DNA of 7,407 nucleotides, taken from contig NZ_JADEXF010000148.1 of NCBI RefSeq assembly GCF_015207245.1, positions 1 to 7,407 on the forward strand. The letters are read 5' to 3'. The notes under the pieces were generated by a model. That model was not told the origin of the DNA and searched no databases. It saw nothing but the letters and a program-made list of their open reading frames with translations. Each line of letters starts with the position of its first letter. Within the stretch, counting starts at the first letter, position 1. Both the position numbers and the translations under genes were made by a program. Positions 1 to 6,894 of the stretch are shown here, piece after piece. This DNA comes from Nostoc cf. edaphicum LEGE 07299. GTDB taxonomy: Bacteria; Cyanobacteriota; Cyanobacteriia; Cyanobacteriales; Nostocaceae.

Positions 1-99
1 GTAGTCTAGTGCACTACACGCATTAGATTAAACCCCATTAATAAAACATTAGAATAATTTCGTACTATTTTTATAAAAATATTATGATTTAACCTAGTA

Positions 100-115
100 T
101 ATAGAATACTCTATA
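100..115. promoter_or_regulatory. Short palindrome in the leader of the MgtC-like gene
   Basis: TATAGA-ATAC-TCTATA is a perfect 6-bp inverted repeat with a 4-base gap, ending 12 bases before the TTG start at 128. It could be an operator, a small leader hairpin, or an AT-rich coincidence. The surrounding 1-127 stretch is AT-rich and holds several TATAAT-like strings (for example around 81-86 and 98-103), but no convincing -35/-10 pair. Another palindrome, TAGTGCACTA, lies at 7-16. No Shine-Dalgarno is visible before 128. Confidence 0.25.
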
Positions 116-127
116 GCAAACTAAGCT

Positions 128-577
128 TTGTCAAACACTTACTACCTTGCAACTAATGATTGGCTGAACATAAGCTTCCGGCTATGCATTGCATTGTTTA
201 TTGGAGCAATAATCGGCTTAGACCGCGAAATTAGGAACAAACCAGCCGGTTTAAGAACTCACATGCTGGTGAGTTTCGGTTCAGCCATATTTATTTTGAT
301 AATTATGCAAACAGGAGAACTGCAAGATAGTCCTGATGCACTGAGCCGCGTGATTCAGGGAATAGCAACTGGTGTAGGATTTCTCGGTGCTGGAGAAATT
401 GTGCGCCAATCTTCCCAAGAATCACAGCGACTTGAAATTCATGGACTCACATCAGCAGCAGCTATTTGGGTATCGGCTGCATTGGGAATTGCTGCTGGCT
501 GTGGTTTATGGCAGTTAGGATTAATCAGTTCTGTGCTGACTATTGTAGTTCTCAACGTTTTTAAAAGGTTTGAATAA
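128..577 (+). CDS. MgtC/SapB family inner-membrane protein (short form)
   Basis: Predicted polytopic membrane protein of 149 residues. It shows the family signatures in order: GLDRE (residues 30-34), PAGLRTH (39-45), GFLGAG (84-89) and GLTSAA followed by a WVSAALGIA segment (106-122). Hydrophobic segments lie at about 16-31, 46-60, 74-90, 108-126 and 129-145. MgtC proteins act in Mg2+ limitation and acid adaptation and, in Salmonella, inhibit the F1Fo ATP synthase. This short form lacks the roughly 80-residue cytoplasmic C-terminal domain of true MgtC, so only the membrane module is supported and a specific function cannot be assigned. The start is TTG: an in-frame TAA at 122-124 rules out any longer form, and the first in-frame ATG is residue 46, inside the conserved core. 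No clear Shine-Dalgarno precedes it. It converges with recF, with 24 bases between the stop codons. Confidence 0.88.
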   Translation: MSNTYYLATNDWLNISFRLCIALFIGAIIGLDREIRNKPAGLRTHMLVSFGSAIFILIIMQTGELQDSPDALSRVIQGIATGVGFLGAGEIVRQSSQESQRLEIHGLTSAAAIWVSAALGIAAGCGLWQLGLISSVLTIVVLNVFKRFE

Positions 578-601
578 ATCAAAATAATTTATAATTGATA
601 A

Positions 602-1723
602 TCACTGTCGGATTATTTCTCCTGCTTTCACAAAAAGAATTTGGGAGGACTTCAACCATTGCGAATCAAAAGAACCCAAGTGAGTGGTGGTAATTAGGGT
701 TTGAAAGCGGTCTTGAATCGCATCAAGTAATTGATTTTGGCGGGATAAATCTAGTTCGGCAAGAACATCATCTAGTAATAGTAATGGTGGCTCTTTAACG
801 ACTTCTTCAATTAATTGTAATTCGGCTAATTTTAAAGCTAGAACTAGCGTTCGTTGTTGACCTTGAGAACCATATTGGCGAGCGGGTGTCTGGTTAATAG
901 TTAATTCGATTTCGTCTCGATGCGGGCCGACAAGGGTTGTGCCTTGGTGCATTTCAGCAACGGCTCGCTGCTGAATTTTTGCTAAAAAAGCTTGCTGCAC
1001 TTCTTCTGGCTGGTTATCCTCTAAAGGAATATTTGGCACGTACTTGATTTGTAGAACTTCTGTACTGCCGCTAATACTGCCGTGCCAAGTGGTAGCAATG
1101 GGAGCTAATCTTTGGATAGCGCGATCGCGTCGTCTAATTACCCTAGTTCCTGTAGTAGCTAACTGTGCATCCCACAGCGCTAGTTCTGATTGTAAAGATG
1201 TTGCATCCAACGTCTCTACATGGCGTTTTAAAAAGGCATTGCGCTGGCGTAACACATGGTTATACTGCTGCAAAATGTGAGCATAAACTGGTTCCAGTTG
1301 AATTAAGAGTGTATCTAACCAGTTGCGGCGACCTTCCGGGCCACCGCGTACTAGTTCTAAATCTAAGCTGGAAAATTGGACTGCATTGAGAACGCCGAGA
1401 AAGTCCATTTGACGGCGGATAGATTCGCCATTGAGAGCAACACTACGGCGACCATTGCGGCGCAGGGTTAAGGTCAGGTCACTAACACCTGTTTGTCGCT
1501 CAAGGGTGGCATCAATTTGGGCTATGGCTTCCCCTTCTTGAACCAAATCGCGATCGCGGGTCATGCGGTGCGATCGCAATGTCGCCAGTAACTCCACCGC
1601 CTCCAACAAATTCGATTTTCCCTGAGCATTATTACCTACCAAAATCGTTTTGGCAGCAGTAAACTCAACATTTTGGTCTTGGTAATTGCGAAATTGTCGG
1701 AGGTTTAGAGTTTTTAGGTACAT
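602..1723 (-). CDS. recF: DNA replication and repair protein RecF
   Basis: RecF is an SMC/ABC-like ATPase that, with RecO and RecR, loads RecA at single-strand gaps for recombinational repair and replication-fork recovery in the cytoplasm. The 373-residue product shows the N-terminal signature [13 protein letters not shown], a Walker A motif GNNAQGKS (30-37), the family stretch [10 protein letters not shown] (265-274), an ABC signature region [17 protein letters not shown] (285-301), and Walker B with D-loop [12 protein letters not shown] (314-325). The length matches bacterial RecF. The chosen start is ATG at 1723. The reading frame stays open to an ATG at 1834, but the extra 37 residues are low-complexity Ser/Pro/Cys-rich translation of a short-repeat tract and are very unlikely to be protein. 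No strong Shine-Dalgarno is visible. It lies 139 bases downstream of the ATPase gene on the same strand. No dnaN or dnaA is adjacent, in line with the dispersed arrangement usual in cyanobacteria. Confidence 0.95.
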   Translation of the reverse strand: MYLKTLNLRQFRNYQDQNVEFTAAKTILVGNNAQGKSNLLEAVELLATLRSHRMTRDRDLVQEGEAIAQIDATLERQTGVSDLTLTLRRNGRRSVALNGESIRRQMDFLGVLNAVQFSSLDLELVRGGPEGRRNWLDTLLIQLEPVYAHILQQYNHVLRQRNAFLKRHVETLDATSLQSELALWDAQLATTGTRVIRRRDRAIQRLAPIATTWHGSISGSTEVLQIKYVPNIPLEDNQPEEVQQAFLAKIQQRAVAEMHQGTTLVGPHRDEIELTINQTPARQYGSQGQQRTLVLALKLAELQLIEEVVKEPPLLLLDDVLAELDLSRQNQLLDAIQDRFQTLITTTHLGSFDSQWLKSSQILFVKAGEIIRQ

Positions 1724-1733
1724 AGTGAGGATT

Positions 1734-1860
1734 GGGCATGGGGCATTGGGGATTGGGCATGGGAGAGGAGGAGACAAAGAAAAAGCAGGGGAGCAGAGGG
1801 TTAGAGGAGAATAATTAATAACCAATGCCCCCATGCCCTATGCCCCATGCCCTATGCCCC
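1734..1860. repeat. Inverted short-repeat tract (GGGCAT/ATGCCC type) between the ATPase gene and recF
   Basis: The left arm at 1734-1763 is built of GGG(G) runs separated by CAT, CATT or ATT. The right arm at 1822-1860 is built of CCC(C) runs separated by ATG or TATG. GGGCATGGGGCATTGG in the left arm is the reverse complement of 1822-1838 apart from one extra C, so the arms can form a long stem around a roughly 70-base purine-rich loop (GGAGAGGAGGAGAC-like). Short tandemly repeated heptamer-like sequences of this sort are well known in Nostoc and Anabaena. The right arm begins 3 bases after the ATPase stop codon, so it may shape the ATPase mRNA 3' end or limit read-through into recF. Confidence 0.8.
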
Positions 1861-1862
1861 AT

Positions 1863-4721
1863 TTACACAGCCTTCTTGCCCATAATCCGCAAAAATATCT
1901 TCTCTGCTTCAATCCACACGAACATTAAGGCACTGAAGCCAATACAAACCCCCAATTCTTGCATATTCAGGTAGTGAGTACCAAAGAAATCTCGCAGGGG
2001 TGGGACGTAAACTAGCATTAGTTGCAAAATCGTGGTGACGACAACAGCCGCTAGTACAAAGATATTGGAGAAGGGATTCATTTCAATGGCCAATCGGTTG
2101 TTAGAGCGAATGGCGATCGCATGACCCATTTGGGCAATACACAAGGTTGTAAATACCATTGTTTTCCAAGCTTCGGGATTGCCCTGATACCCAGCAGCAT
2201 GGGTATGTTGATAAGCCCACCACATTAAGGCAATGCTGATAATCGCAAATATTATCCCAATGCGAATCATGTAAGAACCTAATCCCCTGGCGAAAATACT
2301 TTCGCGGGGACTAAAAGGCGGACGCTGCATCACATCCGGTTCTGGAGGTTCCACAGCTAATGCCAAGGCTGGTAAACCATCTGTCACCAAGTTCATCCAC
2401 AAAATTTGTAAGGGAGTAAGGGGAACGCCTCCCAAACCAATTAAGGGTGCGGCTGCAATTGTCAGAACTTCGCCAATGTTACTGCCCAGAATGTATTTAA
2501 TAAAGCGGCGGATATTAGTATAAACAACTCTACCTTCCTTGGTGGCGCTGACAATGGTGGCGAAGTTGTCATCAAGTAATACCATATCGCTGGCTTCTTT
2601 ACTTACATCAGTGCCAGTAATACCCATTGCAATACCGATGTCGGCTTGTTTGAGGGCTGGGGCATCGTTAACACCATCGCCTGTCATCGCCACAAATCGA
2701 CCCCGGCGTTGCAGTGCTTGGACAATTCGCAGTTTGTGTTCTGGGGAAACTCTGGCATAGATGCTTACCAGATCAACGTTTTGCTCTAATTCTTGGTCAG
2801 TCATCCGTTGCAATTCTTGACCTGTGAGAACGCGGTCGCCTTCTTGGGCAATTCCCAAATCGGTAGCGATCGCTCGTGCTGTTAATTGGTGGTCGCCAGT
2901 AATCATCACTGGGCGAATTCCTGCTTCTCGGCATTCTTGCACCGCTGCCCTGACTTCTGGGCGTGGTGCATCTAGCATCCCCACCAATCCCAGCCATACT
3001 AAGCCTTGCTCAGAGGTTTCATCTGAACCTTCCGGTGGGATCTCCACCAAGGGTTTGTAGGCAAAACCTAGCACCCGGAGACCTTTACTCGCCATCAGGT
3101 CATTTTCTGCCAAAATTTTCTGGCGTTGTTCTTCGGTCAAGGGGCTTGTGTCATTACCCAAATGAATCTTAGTGCAACGTGCCAAGGTTAACTCTGGAGA
3201 ACCTTTGGTAAACATTAAGTAAGGTTCCGATTGAAGAAAACCAGCGATCGCTGGGTCAACGCCTCTCGAAGATGCTTCACCTGTAGCGACTCCCTCCACC
3301 TGAGAAATCACGCTCATCCGCTTCCGTTCCGAGGAAAAGGGAAACTCCGCAACGCGAGGTAACTTACTGTTCCACTGGTCTTTTTCGATTCCGGCTTTTC
3401 CCGCCAGGGTAATTAATGCGCCCTCTGTCGGATCTCCCAAAATCGCCCATTCACCTTGTTCTTTTTGCAACACTGAATCATTGCAAACTGCACAGGCTAC
3501 TGATAACGCGGAGATTTCTGGAGATTCCTCCAGGGAAATTTTTTGACCATTTAACTGAAAGTCTCCTGTGGGAGCATAACCTTCGCCAGTGACGCGAAAA
3601 GTTTTGTTATTGGTGGAAATCGATTGCACCACCATTTTATTTTGAGTCAGGGTGCCAGTTTTATCAGAACAGATGGTCGTTACAGAACCCAACGTTTCCA
3701 CTGCTGGCAATTTGCGAATCAAAGCATTTTGGCGCACCATTCGCTGGGTTCCCAGTGCCAAGGTGACGGTAATTACAGCTGGTAAACCTTCTGGCACCAC
3801 AGCAACCGCCATACTCAAGGAAACTTCCAAGAGTTCTTGGATGTTACTAAAGCCTCTTGCTTGGATCACACCGCCGACGACAACGATCGCCACCAGAATC
3901 AAAGAACCCGTAACTAGGACATTACCCAGTTGAGTCATTCGCTGTTGTAAAGGCGTAGGTTCACTTTCCACCGCCTGCAACATGGTGGCAATTTTGCCTA
4001 GTTCTGTTGTCATGCCGGTGTTAGTCACCAGAACCTTCGCCCGTCCTTGGACTACTTCAGTTCCTTGAAATACGACATTTAGGCGATCGCCTAATGATGT
4101 GTCCTCCGGCAATTTTAGTGATGCCTGTTTATTCACCGCTTCGGCTTCACCAGTTAGCGCCGACTCACGCACTTGTAAATTCGACTGCTCGATCAAGCGT
4201 CCATCTGCGGCTATCTGCATCCCAGCTTCCAGCAGCATTACATCCCCTGGCACTAAATCCTTGGCTGCTATCTCCACCAGTCTACCCTCGCGAATGACTC
4301 GCACTAAGGGAGAGGTCATTTTTTTCAGTGCTGCCAAGGCTTTTTCAGCACGGCTTTCTTGGACGTAGCCGAGTATGCCATTGAGAATGACAATTGCTAA
4401 GATAGCGATCGTATCTTTAAATGGCACTTCACCGGGCTTCAAGCTGCCCGATCGCAAAGCCACCAGGTCTAAAATCCCGGAAATCAGAGCCACGCCAATC
4501 AGCATCAGTAACATAATGTTCTTGAACTGATCTAGCAGAATTTCCCAAGCACTACGGCCAGCAGTTTCTTCAAGTTCGTTGGGGCCGTATTTTTGCAATC
4601 TCTGTTGAATTTCTTGGGGTGTTAAGCCACTGTCTGCATTACTATCAAGCAGGTCTAGCGCTTTATCAACTTCTAAACTATGCCAAACGGCGGCACCTTC
4701 AGGCAGAGAATTAGCAGACAT
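1863..4721 (-). CDS. P2-type calcium-transporting ATPase (PacL/SERCA-like)
   Basis: Membrane P-type ATPase of about 952 residues that couples ATP hydrolysis to cation export, most likely Ca2+. Counting from the longer GTG start at 4733, motifs in order are: actuator-loop TGEA (194-197; usually TGES), M4 PEGLP (314-318), phosphorylation site DKTGT (357-361), nucleotide-binding [12 protein letters not shown] (464-475) and FTKGSPE (508-514), TGDH (612-615) and TGDGVNDAP (684-692). M5 has N752 and E755, and M6 has N781, T784 and D785, matching the SERCA Ca2+ ligands. The SERCA M8 ligand Glu908 aligns with Q868. Ten hydrophobic segments are seen in the P2 pattern. ATG 4721 (MSANSLPEG) is preferred over GTG 4733; neither has a good Shine-Dalgarno. 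A 29-codon frame with a strong Shine-Dalgarno ends 34 bases upstream. The N-domain carries an odd 13-residue segment (3255-3293). RecF follows on the same strand. Confidence 0.93.
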   Translation of the reverse strand: MSANSLPEGAAVWHSLEVDKALDLLDSNADSGLTPQEIQQRLQKYGPNELEETAGRSAWEILLDQFKNIMLLMLIGVALISGILDLVALRSGSLKPGEVPFKDTIAILAIVILNGILGYVQESRAEKALAALKKMTSPLVRVIREGRLVEIAAKDLVPGDVMLLEAGMQIAADGRLIEQSNLQVRESALTGEAEAVNKQASLKLPEDTSLGDRLNVVFQGTEVVQGRAKVLVTNTGMTTELGKIATMLQAVESEPTPLQQRMTQLGNVLVTGSLILVAIVVVGGVIQARGFSNIQELLEVSLSMAVAVVPEGLPAVITVTLALGTQRMVRQNALIRKLPAVETLGSVTTICSDKTGTLTQNKMVVQSISTNNKTFRVTGEGYAPTGDFQLNGQKISLEESPEISALSVACAVCNDSVLQKEQGEWAILGDPTEGALITLAGKAGIEKDQWNSKLPRVAEFPFSSERKRMSVISQVEGVATGEASSRGVDPAIAGFLQSEPYLMFTKGSPELTLARCTKIHLGNDTSPLTEEQRQKILAENDLMASKGLRVLGFAYKPLVEIPPEGSDETSEQGLVWLGLVGMLDAPRPEVRAAVQECREAGIRPVMITGDHQLTARAIATDLGIAQEGDRVLTGQELQRMTDQELEQNVDLVSIYARVSPEHKLRIVQALQRRGRFVAMTGDGVNDAPALKQADIGIAMGITGTDVSKEASDMVLLDDNFATIVSATKEGRVVYTNIRRFIKYILGSNIGEVLTIAAAPLIGLGGVPLTPLQILWMNLVTDGLPALALAVEPPEPDVMQRPPFSPRESIFARGLGSYMIRIGIIFAIISIALMWWAYQHTHAAGYQGNPEAWKTMVFTTLCIAQMGHAIAIRSNNRLAIEMNPFSNIFVLAAVVVTTILQLMLVYVPPLRDFFGTHYLNMQELGVCIGFSALMFVWIEAEKIFLRIMGKKAV
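3255..3293 (-). repeat. Repeat-like in-frame insert in the ATPase N-domain
   Basis: These 39 bases encode [13 protein letters not shown] (residues 481-493, long-start numbering), between the SERKRMSVI nucleotide-binding segment and the FTKGSPE motif. On the plus strand they read GTCAACGCCTCTCGAAGATG followed by CTTCACCTGTAGCGACTCC, which resembles the short dispersed GCCTCTC/GTAGCG-type repeats I associate with Nostocales genomes, and they adjoin a HIP1 site at 3244. The location suits a surface loop that tolerates inserts. The repeat identity is from memory of such sequences and not from a search. Confidence 0.3.
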
Positions 4722-4755
4722 CGTGTAGGTCACAGCAAATGGTTACAAAATTCGA

Positions 4756-4845
4756 TCATAATTTAGTGATGGCAGGAATTCCATCTTCTAAAGTTACATT
4801 AAGGCGATCGCCTAGTTGTATGAGTGTATATGTAATTCTTAACAT
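4756..4845 (-). CDS. Candidate 29-residue small protein or leader peptide upstream of the Ca2+-ATPase
   Basis: ATG at 4845 opens a frame of 29 codons ending in TGA at 4758-4756. Its product begins MLRITYTLIQLGDRLNV and ends LEDGIPAITKL. The support is the ribosome-binding site: AGGAGG at 4855-4860 on this strand, 9 bases from the ATG, the best Shine-Dalgarno in the window. The frame ends 22 bases before the GTG and 34 bases before the ATG of the ATPase, neither of which has a good site of its own. A leader peptide or translational coupling is therefore possible. The peptide has no membrane segment and matches no family I recognise. A HIP1 octamer lies inside it. An overlapping frame from ATG 4870 (23 residues) has no ribosome-binding site and is less likely. 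Conservation is unknown, so this remains a candidate. Confidence 0.4.
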   Translation of the reverse strand: MLRITYTLIQLGDRLNVTLEDGIPAITKL

Positions 4846-4854
4846 TTGTAAATT

Positions 4855-4860
4855 CCTCCT
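4855..4860 (-). promoter_or_regulatory. Strong Shine-Dalgarno AGGAGG
   Basis: CCTCCT on the plus strand reads AGGAGG on the minus strand, 9 bases before the ATG at 4845 of the small frame. It lies well over 100 bases from the ATPase start, so it cannot serve that gene directly. Upstream on the same strand, TAATACTAT (4871-4879) could be a -10 element, but no matching -35 is evident. Confidence 0.5.
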
Positions 4861-4893
4861 GTTTTGACATAGTATTATTTCTCACGAAAGAGT

Positions 4894-4918
4894 TTATCGG
4901 AACACATTGTACCGATAA
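4894..4918. promoter_or_regulatory. Inverted repeat TTATCGG-N11-CCGATAA in the divergent spacer
   Basis: A perfect 7-bp inverted repeat with an 11-base gap lies between the small minus-strand frame and the plus-strand structured region. The dyad and gap are compatible with a dimeric regulator site for either divergent direction, or with a small hairpin. No regulator is encoded nearby and no family consensus was recognised. Confidence 0.25.
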
Positions 4919-4985
4919 TTATTTAGTACCTCGCCGTAAACGTGGCGATCGAAAACCACTAATTGATGTACTTGGTAAGAGCAAC

Positions 4986-5141
4986 GCCCATTGTGGGCAG
5001 TCTTTTAACTCAGCACTCTTCATCCACCCCGATCGGGGGAGCCATTGCTCGACTAGGATTTTCCATATCCAGCAATTGGTGTGACGGCGGTAAAACCGCT
5101 TGAGTCATGTTTCCTCCCCTACCTAAAGGTGAGGGTTTTTT
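4986..5141 (+). ncRNA. Candidate structured RNA or leader upstream of the transglutaminase-like gene
   Basis: The plus strand shows a dense series of pairings. GCCCA/TGGGC forms a hairpin (4986-4998). ACTCA (5008-5012) pairs with TGAGT (5101-5105) and encloses three helices: CCCC-GATC-GGGG (5027-5038); CCATTGCT (5042-5049) with AGCAAT-T-GG (5071-5079), holding an inner GGAT/ATCC stem (5056-5059 with 5067-5070); and GCGGT-AAA-ACCGC (5087-5099). A terminator-like hairpin with T6 follows at 5113-5141. This is a plausible multibranch RNA ending 20 bases before the ATG at 5161. It could be a terminated small RNA, an attenuating leader or riboswitch, or the 3' end of a decayed mobile element. I do not recognise an Rfam family. 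No clear promoter is seen, and the 5' end is undefined. Confidence 0.4.
5113..5141 (+). terminator. Rho-independent-type terminator or attenuator
   Basis: CCCCTACC (5116-5123), loop TAAA, then GGTGAGGG (5128-5135) pair over 8 positions with one C-A mismatch and one T-G wobble. Six Ts (5136-5141) follow directly. The site is 20 bases before the chosen start of the downstream gene, a placement typical of attenuators. A longer reading frame from ATG 5107 would run through this hairpin, another reason to prefer the start at 5161. Confidence 0.5.
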
Positions 5142-5160
5142 ACACTTACCACAAGGTTTT

Positions 5161-6831
5161 ATGAGTTTTGCACTCCCCACTTTGACCGTTAGCCAGATGT
5201 TTGGGCAAAAAACAATTCGACCGCTTACTGCTGCTGCCCTGTGTGGCATTACTTTCATCAAAGATAGACTGATTGCTATTGACAGTATCAAAGGGCATCT
5301 ACTAGAGATCGATCCCACCTCTGACAACAGCAAAATTCTCAATTCCCATCAAGTTGAAGAATTTACCGATGTCACTGGTTTAGCGGCGTGGGATGATACC
5401 CTGTGGGTGAGCCGAGAAAATAGTGTTTACTTGTGCAAGCTCGATGCTTTGGGTCTGGAACATTTTGTAACATTGCCTTATGCCGCTGATGGCGTTGCTG
5501 TTTGGGAAACAACAGTTTATGTCAGTTGCCAAAGGCTGGGCTACATTCTGGTTTTTGACCGCGAAACGCGAAAAGAGATTACCAGATTTTATGCCCCTGG
5601 AGTTGGCATAGAGAATTTGGCAGTCAACCAAGAAATGCTATGGATTTGCGATCGCATCGAACAATCAGTTTACGCGATGGACAGAGCCACAGGTGAGTTG
5701 CAATTCAGCGTCCTGACACCCTTTGAATGTCCCACAGGCATAGCAATCCATAAAAATGCCGAAACAGGTAAAGAAAGTATTTACGTCGCCTACGCCTCAG
5801 AAGAAGCTTATATCCGGGATAACCCCAATGCCGATCCGAGTCATGAGCTAACATTCCGCGATCGCACTTTTATTCATCCTTTGTATTATCATTACCAACC
5901 AGATAAGCGTTACGCCCTCTCTAATGGCTATCTGATTGAAATGTCTTATGCTGAGGAGATTGCACCTCTAGACGAAGTTTATTTACCCGATGTGGAATGG
6001 CGCATCGCCCTACCATCGGAAACTGAGCGTCAAAAGGTGAAACACGTTGAACCCATTGGTATACCGTTCACCGAAGAAGTGATAGAGGGGCAACGTGTAG
6101 CAGTCTTTAAATTTGATTCTCTTGCCCCAGGCGAACGGCATATCTTTGGCTGGAAAGCACTTTTGGAAGTTCGAGGAATTAAATATCGCATCACACCCAG
6201 AGATGTGGAGAATATACCCGAACTGTCCCCAGAATTACAAACACGCTACCTAGTGGACGACGACGATTTAGCAATGGATACTACCATTGTTCGCCGTGCC
6301 GCCAGAGAAGCGATTGGTTCTGAAACCAATGTGCTACGGAAAATGCACAGCATCCGCAACTATGTTTATGATGAGTTATCCTACGGTATTAAACCTTACA
6401 TTGATACACCAGATACGGTTTTAGAGCGGGGTGTTGGTTCTTGTGGCGAATATGTCGGCGTTTTACTTGCCCTATCTCGTTTAAATGGCATCCCCTGCCG
6501 TACTGTAGGCAGGTACAAATGTCCTCCCCATAGTGACTTTGTAGGAGTACCGCTACAACCCGACTTTAATCATGTTTGGCTAGAATTCTACGTCCCGAAT
6601 TTTGGCTGGTTGCCAATGGAATCAAATCCTGACGATATAGGTGAAGGTGGGCCTTATCCGACGCGCTTTTTTATGGGCTTATGCTGGTATCACATTGAAA
6701 TTGGTAAAGGTATCACCTTTGAAACGGTGACAAGTCAAGGTGAACGGCTAACCAAAGAAGATATTCCTATCGGTGATTTGGCGATAAATCATATCCGGTT
6801 CACAATTCTTAAAGAATTACCACCTTTTTAA
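5161..6831 (+). CDS. Beta-propeller-like plus transglutaminase-like domain protein
   Basis: A 556-residue protein. The N-terminal ~225 residues contain about five repeats of roughly 42 residues of the type GLAAWDDTLWVS...VYLCKLD (near 27, 70, 107, 149 and 191), as in SMP-30/NHL/YncE-like propeller blades. A beta-rich linker follows (about 270-350). A transglutaminase-like papain fold occupies about 375-500, with the nucleophile in GVGSCGEY (C428) and the histidine in NHVWLEFY (H471). The third position, usually Asp in 'GW.PvDP', is Glu in GWLPMES (E487). Such proteins may be proteases, amidases or cross-linking enzymes; the substrate is unknown. No signal peptide is visible, so it is probably cytoplasmic. 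ATG 5161 is preferred: AAGG sits 4 bases upstream (close spacing), whereas ATG 5107 has no ribosome site and crosses a terminator-like hairpin. It is divergent from the ATPase gene. Confidence 0.85.
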   Translation: MSFALPTLTVSQMFGQKTIRPLTAAALCGITFIKDRLIAIDSIKGHLLEIDPTSDNSKILNSHQVEEFTDVTGLAAWDDTLWVSRENSVYLCKLDALGLEHFVTLPYAADGVAVWETTVYVSCQRLGYILVFDRETRKEITRFYAPGVGIENLAVNQEMLWICDRIEQSVYAMDRATGELQFSVLTPFECPTGIAIHKNAETGKESIYVAYASEEAYIRDNPNADPSHELTFRDRTFIHPLYYHYQPDKRYALSNGYLIEMSYAEEIAPLDEVYLPDVEWRIALPSETERQKVKHVEPIGIPFTEEVIEGQRVAVFKFDSLAPGERHIFGWKALLEVRGIKYRITPRDVENIPELSPELQTRYLVDDDDLAMDTTIVRRAAREAIGSETNVLRKMHSIRNYVYDELSYGIKPYIDTPDTVLERGVGSCGEYVGVLLALSRLNGIPCRTVGRYKCPPHSDFVGVPLQPDFNHVWLEFYVPNFGWLPMESNPDDIGEGGPYPTRFFMGLCWYHIEIGKGITFETVTSQGERLTKEDIPIGDLAINHIRFTILKELPPF

Positions 6832-6855
6832 ATTAGGGCATTGGTAAAATAACCC

Positions 6856-6894
6856 AAAAAAAGTAGGGTGTGTTATGCCGTAGGCTAACGCACC
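6856..6894 (-). terminator. Hairpin terminator between convergent genes (cyanobacterial repeat-like)
   Basis: GGTGTGTTA (6867-6875) pairs with TAACGCACC (6886-6894) with one G-T wobble. An inner GCC-GTA-GGC stem-loop (6877-6885) and one bulged T complete it. On the minus strand the hairpin is followed by CTAC and seven Ts (complement of A7 at 6856-6862), a good intrinsic terminator for the minus-strand gene, whose stop codon is immediately adjacent (6895-6897). For the plus-strand gene the following TTAATA is weaker. Hairpins of the GTAGGGTG...AACGCACC kind are scattered in many cyanobacterial genomes. Confidence 0.6.

Larger units (their letters stand above)
1121..5865. repeat. Ten dispersed HIP1 octamers GCGATCGC
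   Basis: Perfect copies start at 1121, 1550, 1570, 2113, 2866, 3244, 4083, 4804, 5648 and 5858. A random sequence of this length would contain about 0.1. They fall in recF, the ATPase, the small minus-strand frame and the transglutaminase-like gene. None is seen in the MgtC-like gene (128-577) or in the right-edge gene (6895-7407), which may be newer arrivals or simply too short to tell. Confidence 0.9.

Noticed and set aside
1724..1834. 37-codon N-terminal extension of the recF frame from ATG 1834
   Set aside because: It translates the short-repeat spacer into low-complexity Ser/Pro/Cys sequence. The RecF signature [13 protein letters not shown] starts at the ATG at 1723.
2539..4368. Several plus- and minus-strand frames of 66-93 codons within the ATPase gene
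   Set aside because: They are shadows of a strongly conserved P-type ATPase, with no domains or ribosome sites of their own.
4083..4811. Shared LGDRLNV peptide in the small frame (4804 region) and in the ATPase (4083 region)
   Set aside because: Both are centred on a HIP1 octamer, which alone encodes GDR/LGDR in this phase. The flanking match (ACATT, CTA) is short and can be chance.
4799..4870. Overlapping 23-codon minus-strand frame from ATG 4870
   Set aside because: It has no Shine-Dalgarno and overlaps the better-supported 29-codon frame, whose ribosome site lies inside it.
5107..5160. 18-codon N-terminal extension of the transglutaminase-like protein
   Set aside because: It has no ribosome site and would translate the terminator-like hairpin and T6. 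ATG 5161 has AAGG upstream and starts at plausible protein sequence.
5010..5342. 110-residue minus-strand frame overlapping the transglutaminase-like gene
   Set aside because: It is largely antisense to well-supported coding sequence and to the structured spacer, has no recognisable domain and no ribosome site; its lower part is explained by the plus-strand stems.
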